A DNA stretch of 64,000 nt from Paraeggerthella hominis (GTDB taxonomy: Bacteria; Actinomycetota; Coriobacteriia; Coriobacteriales; Eggerthellaceae), in assembly GCF_021044775.1 (NCBI RefSeq), contig NZ_JAJNOQ010000002.1, positions 186,001 to 250,000 of the forward strand. Reading direction: 5' to 3'. Under the pieces are notes generated by a model, which was not told where the DNA came from, ran no database searches, and worked only from the letters and a program-made list of their open reading frames with translations. Below, piece by piece: positions 32,430 through 40,096 of this stretch (position 1 is its first letter; every line of letters starts with the position of its first letter). Position numbers and translations under genes: made by a program.

Positions 32430-33758
32430 ATGCAAGGAGGCGCGATCGCGGCATCTTTGGACAGGTCCCTGTCCATTCTCCCCATCATCGAGCGCAAGGC
32501 GCTCATCGACCAAGTGCGGGACATCCTCTTCGAGCACGAGATGGACTCGATCCTGGAAGAGTCCCGCAAGCCCGATCAGCTCCCCATTCCCGTATGCCCC
32601 AAATGCGGATCCCTGTCTTCCGTAGGCTACGGCTACACCGACGGCAGGCAGCGCCATAAGTGCAAGGACTGCGGGCGGACGTTCTCGGACAAGCCCAAGC
32701 GCTCCATGATATTCACCTCCAAGCTGCCCAAGTCCACCTGGATGAAGTACATCAACTGCTTCGTCGATGAGCTTCCCATCGCGAAATGCGCAGAGCGCTG
32801 CGGCGTGAGCGCCCCCACGGCCTACTACATGCGCATGCGCATCCAAGATCTCATCGAGCAGACGCAGGAGGCGTGGACGCTCGGAAGCGGAGAGCGCGCC
32901 CAGATAGACGAGACGTTCGTCTACGAGAGCTTCAAGGGCAACCGGACCAAATGCGAGGATTTCGAGATGCCCCGCCCCGCCTACGTCCGAGGAAGGAAGA
33001 AGGACAAGCGCCGCCTTCGCGCGAACGGCAAGAGCGATGCGGACCATGTGTGCATCCTCACGGGCGTGGACGAGCGCCGCAACACGTTCCTTGAGATCGC
33101 GGGACGGTCCATGATGGACTCGAAGAGCTGCCGCGAGGCCCTTTCCGGCAAACTGGAGGAGGGCTGCTGCATCGTCACCGACGAGCTGAACGCCTACGTA
33201 GGGGTCCTGAACGCCCTGAAGGTCAAGCATACGGCGCATATCTCCACCGATGTGGACGGCAGCCTGGGCAACGTCAACGCCCTCCATTCCCATTTCAAGA
33301 ACTTCATAGCGCGAAAGCGCGGGGTCTCCACCCGCCGCTTTCCCTTGTACCTCGTCGAGTTCGCCTGGCGCTGGCAGGCGACCATCAACGACTCGGCCGA
33401 CCAGACCGTCAAGCGCGTGGTTCAGAAGATCGCCCAGTGCGACTACCGCAGCGTCCAGAGGGACTTCCGGACAAGCCCCTACCCCCTTATGGACTGGTGG
33501 GAATCGCCAGCGGGCGAGCGCGAATGCGAGCGAATGAAGATCGCCATCATGGAGCACAACCTCAGTCGAGCCGCCGAAGAGGCGGGGGACGACCCCGACA
33601 TGCAGGCCGTCGTGCAGGAGCGCCGGGACGCGCTGGAGAAGCGCAAGCAGCGCTCCGGGGCGGCAACGGTAGGCAAGAAGACCGTCACCGGAGGCAGGAG
33701 CTGGGAGGGATCCGCGCCCATCCTCACGACCGGCATGCTCAGGAGCAAGCCCGTCTAG
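32430..33758 (+). CDS. IS1595-family (ISXO2-like) transposase
   Basis: 442 residues from the ATG at 32430, which has AGGAGG 5 bases upstream; a start 33 codons earlier has none. An N-terminal zinc ribbon (CPKCG...CKDCGRTFSDK) and HTH precede the ISXO2 DDE domain: AQIDETFV (first Asp), IVTDELNAYVG (second Asp), then HSHFKNFIARKRGVSTRR and YLVEFAWRW (candidate Glu). A charged C-terminal tail of about 100 residues is longer than usual. It looks intact. No matching terminal repeats were found, so mobility is uncertain. Confidence 0.87.
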   Translation: MQGGAIAASLDRSLSILPIIERKALIDQVRDILFEHEMDSILEESRKPDQLPIPVCPKCGSLSSVGYGYTDGRQRHKCKDCGRTFSDKPKRSMIFTSKLPKSTWMKYINCFVDELPIAKCAERCGVSAPTAYYMRMRIQDLIEQTQEAWTLGSGERAQIDETFVYESFKGNRTKCEDFEMPRPAYVRGRKKDKRRLRANGKSDADHVCILTGVDERRNTFLEIAGRSMMDSKSCREALSGKLEEGCCIVTDELNAYVGVLNALKVKHTAHISTDVDGSLGNVNALHSHFKNFIARKRGVSTRRFPLYLVEFAWRWQATINDSADQTVKRVVQKIAQCDYRSVQRDFRTSPYPLMDWWESPAGERECERMKIAIMEHNLSRAAEEAGDDPDMQAVVQERRDALEKRKQRSGAATVGKKTVTGGRSWEGSAPILTTGMLRSKPV

Positions 33759-33790
33759 GGAAGCACCCCTCATCTCCTCGTAAACGAATC

Positions 33791-33825
33791 AGCCCGAACT
33801 TCAAAAACGAAGTCCGGGCTTTTCT
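33791..33825 (+). terminator. Rho-independent terminator after the transposase
   Basis: AGCCCGAACTTC / GAAGTCCGGGCT stem (33791-33820, one wobble) followed by TTTT. Confidence 0.8.
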
Positions 33826-33900
33826 GCGCCTTTTCCCGGCAACGCTCTCCCTGCGTTCAGGCAATCTCTAATCTTTGATGGAATCGTCAAGAAGCTATGG

Positions 33901-33940
33901 AAAAAAGAAAGTGGATAAGCCGTTGTTGACTTATCCACTT
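33901..33940 (-). terminator. Rho-independent terminator of tRNA-Phe
   Basis: An 11-bp perfect stem AAGTGGATAAG (33909-33919) / CTTATCCACTT (33930-33940); on the minus strand it is followed by TCTTTTTTCC. It lies 50 bases after the tRNA. Confidence 0.8.
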
Positions 33941-33990
33941 ATTCATATTCAATCCAGTCATCAACAGACTTTCTTGAATACAGCATGCAA

Positions 33991-34066
33991 TGGTGGTCGG
34001 AGGGGGACTTGAACCCTCGGCACGCGGATTTTCAGTCCGCTGCTCTACCAACTGAGCTACCCGACC
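33991..34066 (-). tRNA. tRNA-Phe (anticodon GAA)
   Basis: 76 nt. Acceptor GGTCGGG/TCCGACC, anticodon loop CTGAAAA in stem GCGGA/TCCGC, T-loop TTCAAGT, CCA encoded. One A-C mismatch appears in the T-stem. It marks the border between the accessory block and the pilus locus. Confidence 0.95.
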
Positions 34067-34129
34067 ATTTCGCTATCCGTAAAGGACGCGGATTGATATT
34101 TTACCGATGTAGCCGCCTGCGGTCAAGCC

Positions 34130-34732
34130 CTACTTCGTGCTTTTCTCAACAAGGCCTCCAAGATTCGTGGAACCGTTCGTCGTTTCAAGGTACGTAACGT
34201 TAAACGTCGAGGCCACGCTTTCGACCGACCCGTCCGCCAACAGCTTTCCCGTCATGGAAAAGTTCATGATCTCGCACCGATAAGCGCCGTTCTCCAACGC
34301 CCGAACCACATCAAGAGCGGCGCTGTAATTGGAAGTTGTAAACGAAACCGTCACCGGGCGACGCACCAGATGCCCGTCAAGCACGGGCTGCTCGAACTTC
34401 AGATCGTACGTAATCGCAGAAGTCATCAACGCGTTGAGCTGGTCAAGCTCGTTTTTCAGGTTGTCGTACACCGCCACCTCGGGAACCGGCTGCTGCTTGC
34501 CCAGCTCATCCAACTCGGCCTGCATACGCTGACGAACGCTTGCCAGCATAGTCTGCTGGTCAACTTGCAATCGAATGTCTTCAAGCTGCTGTTCGTTAGC
34601 AGCCACGGTGTCGGCTACGCTCTTCACCACAAAAAAGTAATAGCAGGCACCCACCAGCAGAACGACTAGCACCAGCAGCAGGCCCTTTTCGCGACCGGAG
34701 AACGAGCGATTCAAGAAACTACGCCGCGCCAT
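34130..34732 (-). CDS. pilO: Type IV pilus platform protein PilO-like
   Basis: 200 residues from the ATG at 34732 (GGAGG upstream). A short basic N-terminus, one membrane helix (about 17-37), a coiled coil (about 45-90, rich in Gln/Glu) and a ferredoxin-like C-terminal domain (about 100-190) are the PilO/GspM layout. It is the last gene of the pilus operon and overlaps pilN by 14 bases. With PilM and PilN it should couple the ATPase to the membrane platform. Confidence 0.8.
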   Translation of the reverse strand: MARRSFLNRSFSGREKGLLLVLVVLLVGACYYFFVVKSVADTVAANEQQLEDIRLQVDQQTMLASVRQRMQAELDELGKQQPVPEVAVYDNLKNELDQLNALMTSAITYDLKFEQPVLDGHLVRRPVTVSFTTSNYSAALDVVRALENGAYRCEIMNFSMTGKLLADGSVESVASTFNVTYLETTNGSTNLGGLVEKSTK

Positions 34733-35387
34733 TGCTGCCTCCCTTCTTCGCCACGTCGCCCTGCGCTTCCGCCATCGCCTTGCCAGCCGCCTGGTCGAGC
34801 GCACCCTTGAAGGCTATCTCGATGGTGGCCGACGCAACCGCGTCGGTTTCTCCTTGCGCGGTGGAAACCGTTACGTGCGCTACGCGATCGTCGCCTTCCA
34901 GGTCTTGGACCAGGTGCGACACCTTGGTAAGATCCACTCCCAAACAGGTAACGGTCGCTTTGTTTCCCGACACCTTCAGCGAGGACAGGTACCCTACGCT
35001 CAGCACCTTCTGCTCCAGCAAATCAAGCACCGTATCGCGGTCGACCAGGTTCATCTCCTCTTCGGAAAGCCCCGTGACCACGTAGCGAGCGTACTGCTTG
35101 TTCAGTTCTGCGTAGTCGGCGTTCTGATCCCTCAGCGCATCAAGCTGGGCTTGCGCTGCTGCAACGTCTCGACCGCTTGCCGCGCTTGCAGCCAGCGGGT
35201 CCACAACCGCGAACTTGGCGAACAGGGCAATCAGCACCAAGCCTATTGCGAACAAGGCAACGTAGGTTGCGCGCGACCCACGTTGCTGCTCGACCGCCAC
35301 AAGGTTGATGAACGTTTTTGTGGGATAGGAATCCTTCTTCGTCGAGGACGAGAACCCTTTGATGGAAACCGGTTTTTTCAGATCCAC
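34719..35387 (-). CDS. pilN: Type IV pilus platform protein PilN-like
   Basis: 222 residues from GTG at 35387. Another GTG three codons upstream (35396) overlaps the pilM stop as GTGA and is an alternative. The N-terminal segment KTFINLV matches the conserved PilN motif (INLLP type) that binds PilM. A membrane helix (about 42-64), coiled coil (about 72-115) and alpha/beta domain (about 130-200) follow, and an Ala/Lys/Gly tail ends the protein. Very close spacing to pilM and pilO. Confidence 0.8.
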   Translation of the reverse strand: MDLKKPVSIKGFSSSTKKDSYPTKTFINLVAVEQQRGSRATYVALFAIGLVLIALFAKFAVVDPLAASAASGRDVAAAQAQLDALRDQNADYAELNKQYARYVVTGLSEEEMNLVDRDTVLDLLEQKVLSVGYLSSLKVSGNKATVTCLGVDLTKVSHLVQDLEGDDRVAHVTVSTAQGETDAVASATIEIAFKGALDQAAGKAMAEAQGDVAKKGGSNGAA

Positions 35388-35392
35388 GTCCC

Positions 35393-36385
35393 TCACCTCG
35401 CATTCCTGGTAGCGCCCACGGCGGCCGGGCACAAGGCGCGCAAGTCGCGATCGCTTGTGGTGAAGGGCATAAGGTCGATAATGGGGCGAAGTTCGATGTT
35501 CGTGTGGGCATCGATGGTTTCCATAAGAGGCTCCAGCAGCGTTCCGCCGCCGCAGCAATACGCCACCTCGATAGCTGCCGTAGGATTATTGAAGCTGTAG
35601 AAGTTCAAAGCCCTTCCAAGCTCTACGGCGATGGATGCGTATATCGACTGAACTTCCTTAGAATGCTGCGCGTCCTCGAAATCCGCCAGCTTGTACTTCA
35701 CGGCAACATGCTCGTCAACGCCGCGTTCGCGGGCAAGCGCGCGATCGATATCCATCCCGCCGATCTCAATAGAGCGAGCAACGTCGTACATTCCGTCCAA
35801 GAAGAAGTGCAGCTTCGTGGCGCGATACGAAAAGTCGATGACGCAGCAATTCTGAAACGCAATCGGGTTTTTCCTGATCAGATTCTGAAACGCCGCTTGC
35901 TCGGGCAACGCGACACGCAACCGCAAGCCGGCGCGACGAAACAACTCCGCAAAGTCGGCGATCGTCTGCCGAGGCGACGCCACGGCCAAAAGATCCATGG
36001 TTTCAGGCGTTCCGTCCGGGGCTTCGTTCATGGAAAGCACGGCGTAGTCGTACAGGTACCGGTCTTTGCCTTGTGCTATGTAATCGCGAAACTCGTAGGG
36101 AAGGTTGAGCTTCAGCTCTTTCTCGGTCATGGCGGGCAACGTAAGCCGACGCACTAGATTGTCGGCCGCAGGAAGCACCAACGCAACGTCCTTGGAGATA
36201 CCGCCTGCGCTTTTGGCCAGGCTTTTTATGAAATCGGCCATAGCGTCGCGACTCACGATGCGGCCGTCGACAACAAGACCCTCGGGAAGGGACTCCACTA
36301 CCACCTTTTTAACAGCATCCCCCTCGCACACCGCAAGTTTGATGCTGCTTTCGCCGATGTCGACGCCTGTGCACGTTTTGCCCAT
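35393..36385 (-). CDS. pilM: Type IV pilus assembly ATPase PilM
   Basis: 330 residues from the ATG at 36385 (AAGGA upstream). Actin-like ATPase fold: GVDIGESSIKLA (phosphate 1), a long middle domain, VIDFSYRATKLHFF (phosphate 2), EIGGMDIDRAL and CCGGGTLLEPLMETI (adenosine loop). PilM sits on the cytosolic face and binds the N-terminus of PilN. It lies between pilD and pilN in the same direction. Confidence 0.88.
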   Translation of the reverse strand: MGKTCTGVDIGESSIKLAVCEGDAVKKVVVESLPEGLVVDGRIVSRDAMADFIKSLAKSAGGISKDVALVLPAADNLVRRLTLPAMTEKELKLNLPYEFRDYIAQGKDRYLYDYAVLSMNEAPDGTPETMDLLAVASPRQTIADFAELFRRAGLRLRVALPEQAAFQNLIRKNPIAFQNCCVIDFSYRATKLHFFLDGMYDVARSIEIGGMDIDRALARERGVDEHVAVKYKLADFEDAQHSKEVQSIYASIAVELGRALNFYSFNNPTAAIEVAYCCGGGTLLEPLMETIDAHTNIELRPIIDLMPFTTSDRDLRALCPAAVGATRNAR

Positions 36386-36417
36386 GCGGCGTGATCCTTT
36401 CAACCTTCTTTTGAACC

Positions 36418-37326
36418 CTACAAGAACATTCCCGTATACCACGTAAGAGCCGCCGGTCCCACCAGCAACGTCAGCACCGTTGCAAAGGAGATAGCGGGAC
36501 CGAACGGGATCGCCTTTGTCCGGAAGCTTTCAGAACCCGAATCCGCCGCACCGTCTGCAACGGCATCGGGCGAAGCGGAAAGCCCCCGGACAAGGGCGAA
36601 CACCAACCCGGCAATGCAAGCGATCAGCAGGTTCAGCAACGAACCGGCCAATCCCAGAAACAACCCCACCGCAAACAAGAGCTTTACGTCGCCGCCACCC
36701 AGGGAAGCGCGCTTCGTTGCGGCATCGAACATGATGGAGAACAGCAGGATGCCGCCGCCTACGCCAAGGCCGCCTGCCAAACCGTCGAGCGCCACCGACG
36801 CCCACCCGAAACCCGTCAACGAAACGAACAGGCTACCCACGCCAAAGCTTCCGTTTGCCGGAGGAGCCATGAACCCTACGGAAGCCGCCCAAACGAGCAG
36901 CGCCGCGACAACGAACCCATTCGGGATGGTGAACGTGTCCAGGTCAACCAAAGCCGCACCCATGAGAATGGTCGCGAGCGCCATGTACGCCAAGACGGGA
37001 ATGCCGAAGCCATGCACCACCGCAAGCGCGACGAACACGATTGCCATAACAACCTCGACAAGCGCGTAGCGAGGGCTGACCGGGGCTTTGCAGTGACGGC
37101 ATCGGCCTCTCAAGGCCAGCCACGATACGATGGGCACCAGATCGAGCGGGCCGAGCGCATGGTCGCACGCCGGACAATGGCTGCGCCCATGCAGGACGCT
37201 TTCGCCGTGCACCATGCGCCATGCCAAACAGTTGATGAAGCTGCCCATGCACGCGCCAAGGAGGGCGACCATCCCCAGAAGGATGGCCGCCTCACCTGGC
37301 GTGAAGATGTTGATGGGGAGGGACAA
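36418..37326 (-). CDS. pilD: Prepilin peptidase / N-methyltransferase (A24)
   Basis: 302 residues, about eight helices. An N-terminal cytosolic loop has two Cys pairs (CPACD near 51 and CRHCK near 76) for zinc and the methyltransferase activity. Two catalytic aspartates lie in DLDTFTIPN and GGGDVKLL. It cleaves the class III leader of the prepilins in this locus and methylates their new N-terminus. It follows the major pilin gene directly. Confidence 0.93.
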   Translation of the reverse strand: MSLPINIFTPGEAAILLGMVALLGACMGSFINCLAWRMVHGESVLHGRSHCPACDHALGPLDLVPIVSWLALRGRCRHCKAPVSPRYALVEVVMAIVFVALAVVHGFGIPVLAYMALATILMGAALVDLDTFTIPNGFVVAALLVWAASVGFMAPPANGSFGVGSLFVSLTGFGWASVALDGLAGGLGVGGGILLFSIMFDAATKRASLGGGDVKLLFAVGLFLGLAGSLLNLLIACIAGLVFALVRGLSASPDAVADGAADSGSESFRTKAIPFGPAISFATVLTLLVGPAALTWYTGMFL

Positions 37327-37722
37327 TTAGGCAGCAGACTTGGCAGGAGTCAGGTTATCGCCCTCAACTACGGCAGTAATGATCCACGTGCCGTCTTTTT
37401 CCTTAGTTGCTTTATCAGCAGCGTCGGCTTTTTCAGTGATGGTCACTGGACCCAGATCCCCCGATTCACTCACCTTGGCACTCGCTTCGTACTTTTTCGT
37501 GAGGTCATACGTATCCTCATTCAGCATAATCGTAGAAGCAGTCTGAACCTTTACCGTGCGAATATTAGCATTCCCCACCGCCTTGTCCGCCTTCTCCATA
37601 GCGCCCGTGAACACCGGCACGGCGATCGCGACCAGCACGAGCACGATCGCAACCACGATCAGGAGCTCGGCCAGCGTAAAGCCGCCCTTCTCCTCGCGAA
37701 TCTTCTTGATCATTTCCTTCAT
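37327..37722 (-). CDS. pilA: Major type IV prepilin
   Basis: 131 residues from the ATG at 37722 (AAAGGAA upstream). Leader MKEMIKKIREEKGG, cut before FTLAELLIVVAIVLVLVAIA, with the conserved Glu at +5. The soluble domain is small and lacks the C-terminal disulfide pair of Neisseria-type pilins. It stands between pilC and pilD with an own 97-base upstream gap containing an inverted repeat, consistent with stronger expression than its neighbours. Confidence 0.92.
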   Translation of the reverse strand: MKEMIKKIREEKGGFTLAELLIVVAIVLVLVAIAVPVFTGAMEKADKAVGNANIRTVKVQTASTIMLNEDTYDLTKKYEASAKVSESGDLGPVTITEKADAADKATKEKDGTWIITAVVEGDNLTPAKSAA

Positions 37723-37782
37723 AGTTGTTCCTTTCTCCTGATCTAGCACTTCCGTCGTGCCAAATTCACGTTATATTCTGCA

Positions 37783-37827
37783 CAATGCAACGAAAGTAAG
37801 TCATAGCTTATCTATTTCGTTACATTG
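37783..37827. repeat. Inverted repeat in the pilC-pilA gap
   Basis: CAATGCAACGAAA (37783-37795) pairs with TTTCGTTACATTG (37815-37827) with a single mismatch and a 19-base loop. It covers the pilC stop codon and lies 61 bases before pilA. It may be a processing or stabilising stem, or part of a separate pilA promoter. Confidence 0.5.
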
Positions 37828-39028
37828 CAGCATACATGGTAAACAGCGGCAAGTACAACGCCACCACGATGAAGCCCGCAAATATCGCCATCAGAACCAG
37901 CAGGGTCGGTTCCATAAGCGAAAGCGCGCGATCGGTCACGCGTTGCGTTTCGCTATCGTAAAACGACCCCATGGTTTCCAAGGTCTCTTCAAGTTCTCCG
38001 GTGTGTTCGCCCACGGTGGTCATCTCGATAAGCGTGCGCGGGAACCAGCGGCAGTCGATCATGCACTCGCCCAGCGTTCGGCCTTCTTCCAGCCCTGCTT
38101 CCATGCGCCCCACTTCGCGCGACAGCACGTAGTTGTCCATCACGCGAGACGTCACCGACACCGCACGAGGCATGGAAAGCCCCGACGATATGAGCATGGC
38201 CATAGTGTTCGCAAACTGCGAAGCACCCGAGTACTTTCCAACCACGCCAAGAACCGGCAGGTTCAGCCGCATCTTCGCGAACTGCGTTTTTCCGGATTCG
38301 GTGGTGCTGTACAGCTTGATGCCCAACACCAACAACGCCACGATCACCAGCACCATCACGATATTCGCCGAAACCCAGTTGGAGGAATCGATCAAAAACT
38401 GCGTGATGCCCGGCATGTCGCTTCCCAGCGACGAAACCATGCCGGCTATGGCCGGCACCACCATCACCATCATCACCGCCACTACAACCACAGCGATGAT
38501 CAGCACGAAGATGGGATACGTGAGCGCGCTGGCCACCTTGGCGGCCACCTTGGATCGCTTATCGTAATACGCGTGCAGGCGCGCGAAGCACTCGGGCAGG
38601 TGCCCGCTTTCCTCACCGGCGCGCACGGTTTCGACGAACACGCGCGGCAAGTTCTCGCCCTTGCTCTCAAAGCTTTCGGCAAGCCCGTGCCCCGCCGATA
38701 CGTCGGCGGCAACCTCGACCAGCACGCGCTTGAGGTACTTGTCGGCGGTCTGGTCGGCCACCAACGACACCGCGCGCCCAATAGGCAAGCCCGCTTTCAA
38801 GATGGTCGAGAACTGCGTGCACATGATGGCGAGGTTCTTCGTTTTCGCCTTCGGCTTGGTAATGTCCATGGTCAAAATATTGGCGCCCTTTTTGACCTCT
38901 TTGACGCTTTGGACCACGCGGCACAGTTCGCGGGCCTTTTCCATGGCCTCGATCTCGTCGAACGCCTCGACCACGCCGTTGATGCGCTGTCCGTCGTTGG
39001 CAACTCCCATGTAGGTGTATGCAGGCAT
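37820..39028 (-). CDS. pilC: Type IV pilus inner-membrane platform protein PilC
   Basis: 402 residues, usual for GspF/PilC. Two repeated cytosolic T2SSF domains (about 65-185 and 268-390; CTQFSTILKAGLPIGRAV and FANTMAMLISSGLSMPRAV) flank membrane helices near 165-190, 215-240 and 370-395. It anchors the motor ATPases. Its ATG shares one base with the pilT stop (TAATG). Confidence 0.94.
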   Translation of the reverse strand: MPAYTYMGVANDGQRINGVVEAFDEIEAMEKARELCRVVQSVKEVKKGANILTMDITKPKAKTKNLAIMCTQFSTILKAGLPIGRAVSLVADQTADKYLKRVLVEVAADVSAGHGLAESFESKGENLPRVFVETVRAGEESGHLPECFARLHAYYDKRSKVAAKVASALTYPIFVLIIAVVVVAVMMVMVVPAIAGMVSSLGSDMPGITQFLIDSSNWVSANIVMVLVIVALLVLGIKLYSTTESGKTQFAKMRLNLPVLGVVGKYSGASQFANTMAMLISSGLSMPRAVSVTSRVMDNYVLSREVGRMEAGLEEGRTLGECMIDCRWFPRTLIEMTTVGEHTGELEETLETMGSFYDSETQRVTDRALSLMEPTLLVLMAIFAGFIVVALYLPLFTMYAAM

Positions 39029-40083
39029 TAGCGCGCGTTCCTTCTCACGTAGTCTTCGTCGTACGCTGCGGCGGCTGCCGTTTCCAAGCTGATGGCGCGC
39101 GTGCGCACCAACTGGATCAGCGCATTGTCCATGGACACGCTGCCTGCCGCCGCCGAAGTGGCAAGCGAGCTGGCGATTTGCGGCGTTTTCGCCTCGCGAA
39201 TAAGGTTGCGGATAGCGGGCGTCACCATCATGAGCTCGCAGGCCAACGCGCGGCCCGTCCCGTCGCGGCGCGGCAACAGTTGCTGTGAAAGAACAGCCAC
39301 CAGGCAGGTGGAAAGCTGCATGCGAATCTGTCGCTGCAAGCCCTCAGGAAACACGTCCACCATGCGGTCGATGGAATCCGCCGCTGACTTCGTGTGCAAC
39401 GTGGCCAGCACGAAGTGGCCGGTTTCGGCAGCGGTCAGCGCCGTTTGGATGGTTTCCAAATCGCGCATCTCCCCAATAAGGATGACATCGGGGTCTTCGC
39501 GCAGGACAGCACGCAGGGCGTCATGGTAGCTAGCCGTATCCTGACCGATTTCGCGCTGAGAGATAATCGAGCGATCCGGCGTGTAGATGTACTCGATGGG
39601 GTCTTCCATGGTGATGATGTTCTGGTCGCTCGTATGATTGATGCTGTCGATGAGCGCAGCCAGCGTGGTCGACTTGCCGCTGCCCGTTTCACCCGTAACC
39701 ACCACGATGCCGCGCTGGATACGGGGGAAATCGAGCACCGCAGGCGGAAGCCCCAGCGATTCGAGCGCGGGTATGGCGTCGGACAAAAGGCGCAGGGCGG
39801 CACTGACGTGGCCTTGCTGCCGGAACAGGTTGATACGAACGCGCACGCCGGCAATGGTGGCGGCTCGGTCAAGCTCTCCCGAGCGCTTGATGCGCTCGAA
39901 ATCGTCGCCGGCCAGCTGCCGTGCAAGCTGCTCGCAATCGTCGTGCGTCAACGGCGCGTCGTCGGCGAATCCCGCGTTCGTCAATCGACCCGCAACGCGA
40001 AACTTGGCCGGAAGGCCGCACACCAGATGCACGTCCGACGCCTGCGCACGATGCGCGGAAGCTATGAGCTCCTCTACGTTCAT
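39028..40083 (-). CDS. pilT: Type IV pilus retraction ATPase PilT
   Basis: 351 residues. Walker A TGETGSGKSTT, Asp box ITMEDPIEYIY, Walker B ILIGEMRDLETIQTALTAAETGH and the His box TLHTKSAADSIDRM. PilT size and the AIRNLIREAKTPQI motif near the C-terminus, needed for retraction in known PilT proteins, are present. Its presence implies pili that retract, for example twitching or DNA uptake. Confidence 0.94.
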   Translation of the reverse strand: MNVEELIASAHRAQASDVHLVCGLPAKFRVAGRLTNAGFADDAPLTHDDCEQLARQLAGDDFERIKRSGELDRAATIAGVRVRINLFRQQGHVSAALRLLSDAIPALESLGLPPAVLDFPRIQRGIVVVTGETGSGKSTTLAALIDSINHTSDQNIITMEDPIEYIYTPDRSIISQREIGQDTASYHDALRAVLREDPDVILIGEMRDLETIQTALTAAETGHFVLATLHTKSAADSIDRMVDVFPEGLQRQIRMQLSTCLVAVLSQQLLPRRDGTGRALACELMMVTPAIRNLIREAKTPQIASSLATSAAAGSVSMDNALIQLVRTRAISLETAAAAAYDEDYVRRNAR

Positions 40084-40096
40084 GATCGGCTCCTTG

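Noticed and set aside
33909..33940. Two opposed DnaA-box-like sequences (TTATCCACT)
   Set aside because: They are the two arms of a perfect hairpin followed on the minus strand by a T-run, 50 bases after tRNA-Phe, i.e. a terminator. Each also has one mismatch to the DnaA box.
24843..33990. Integrative element inserted at tRNA-Phe
   Set aside because: No integrase gene and no repeat of the tRNA 3' end was seen at the other side of the block.
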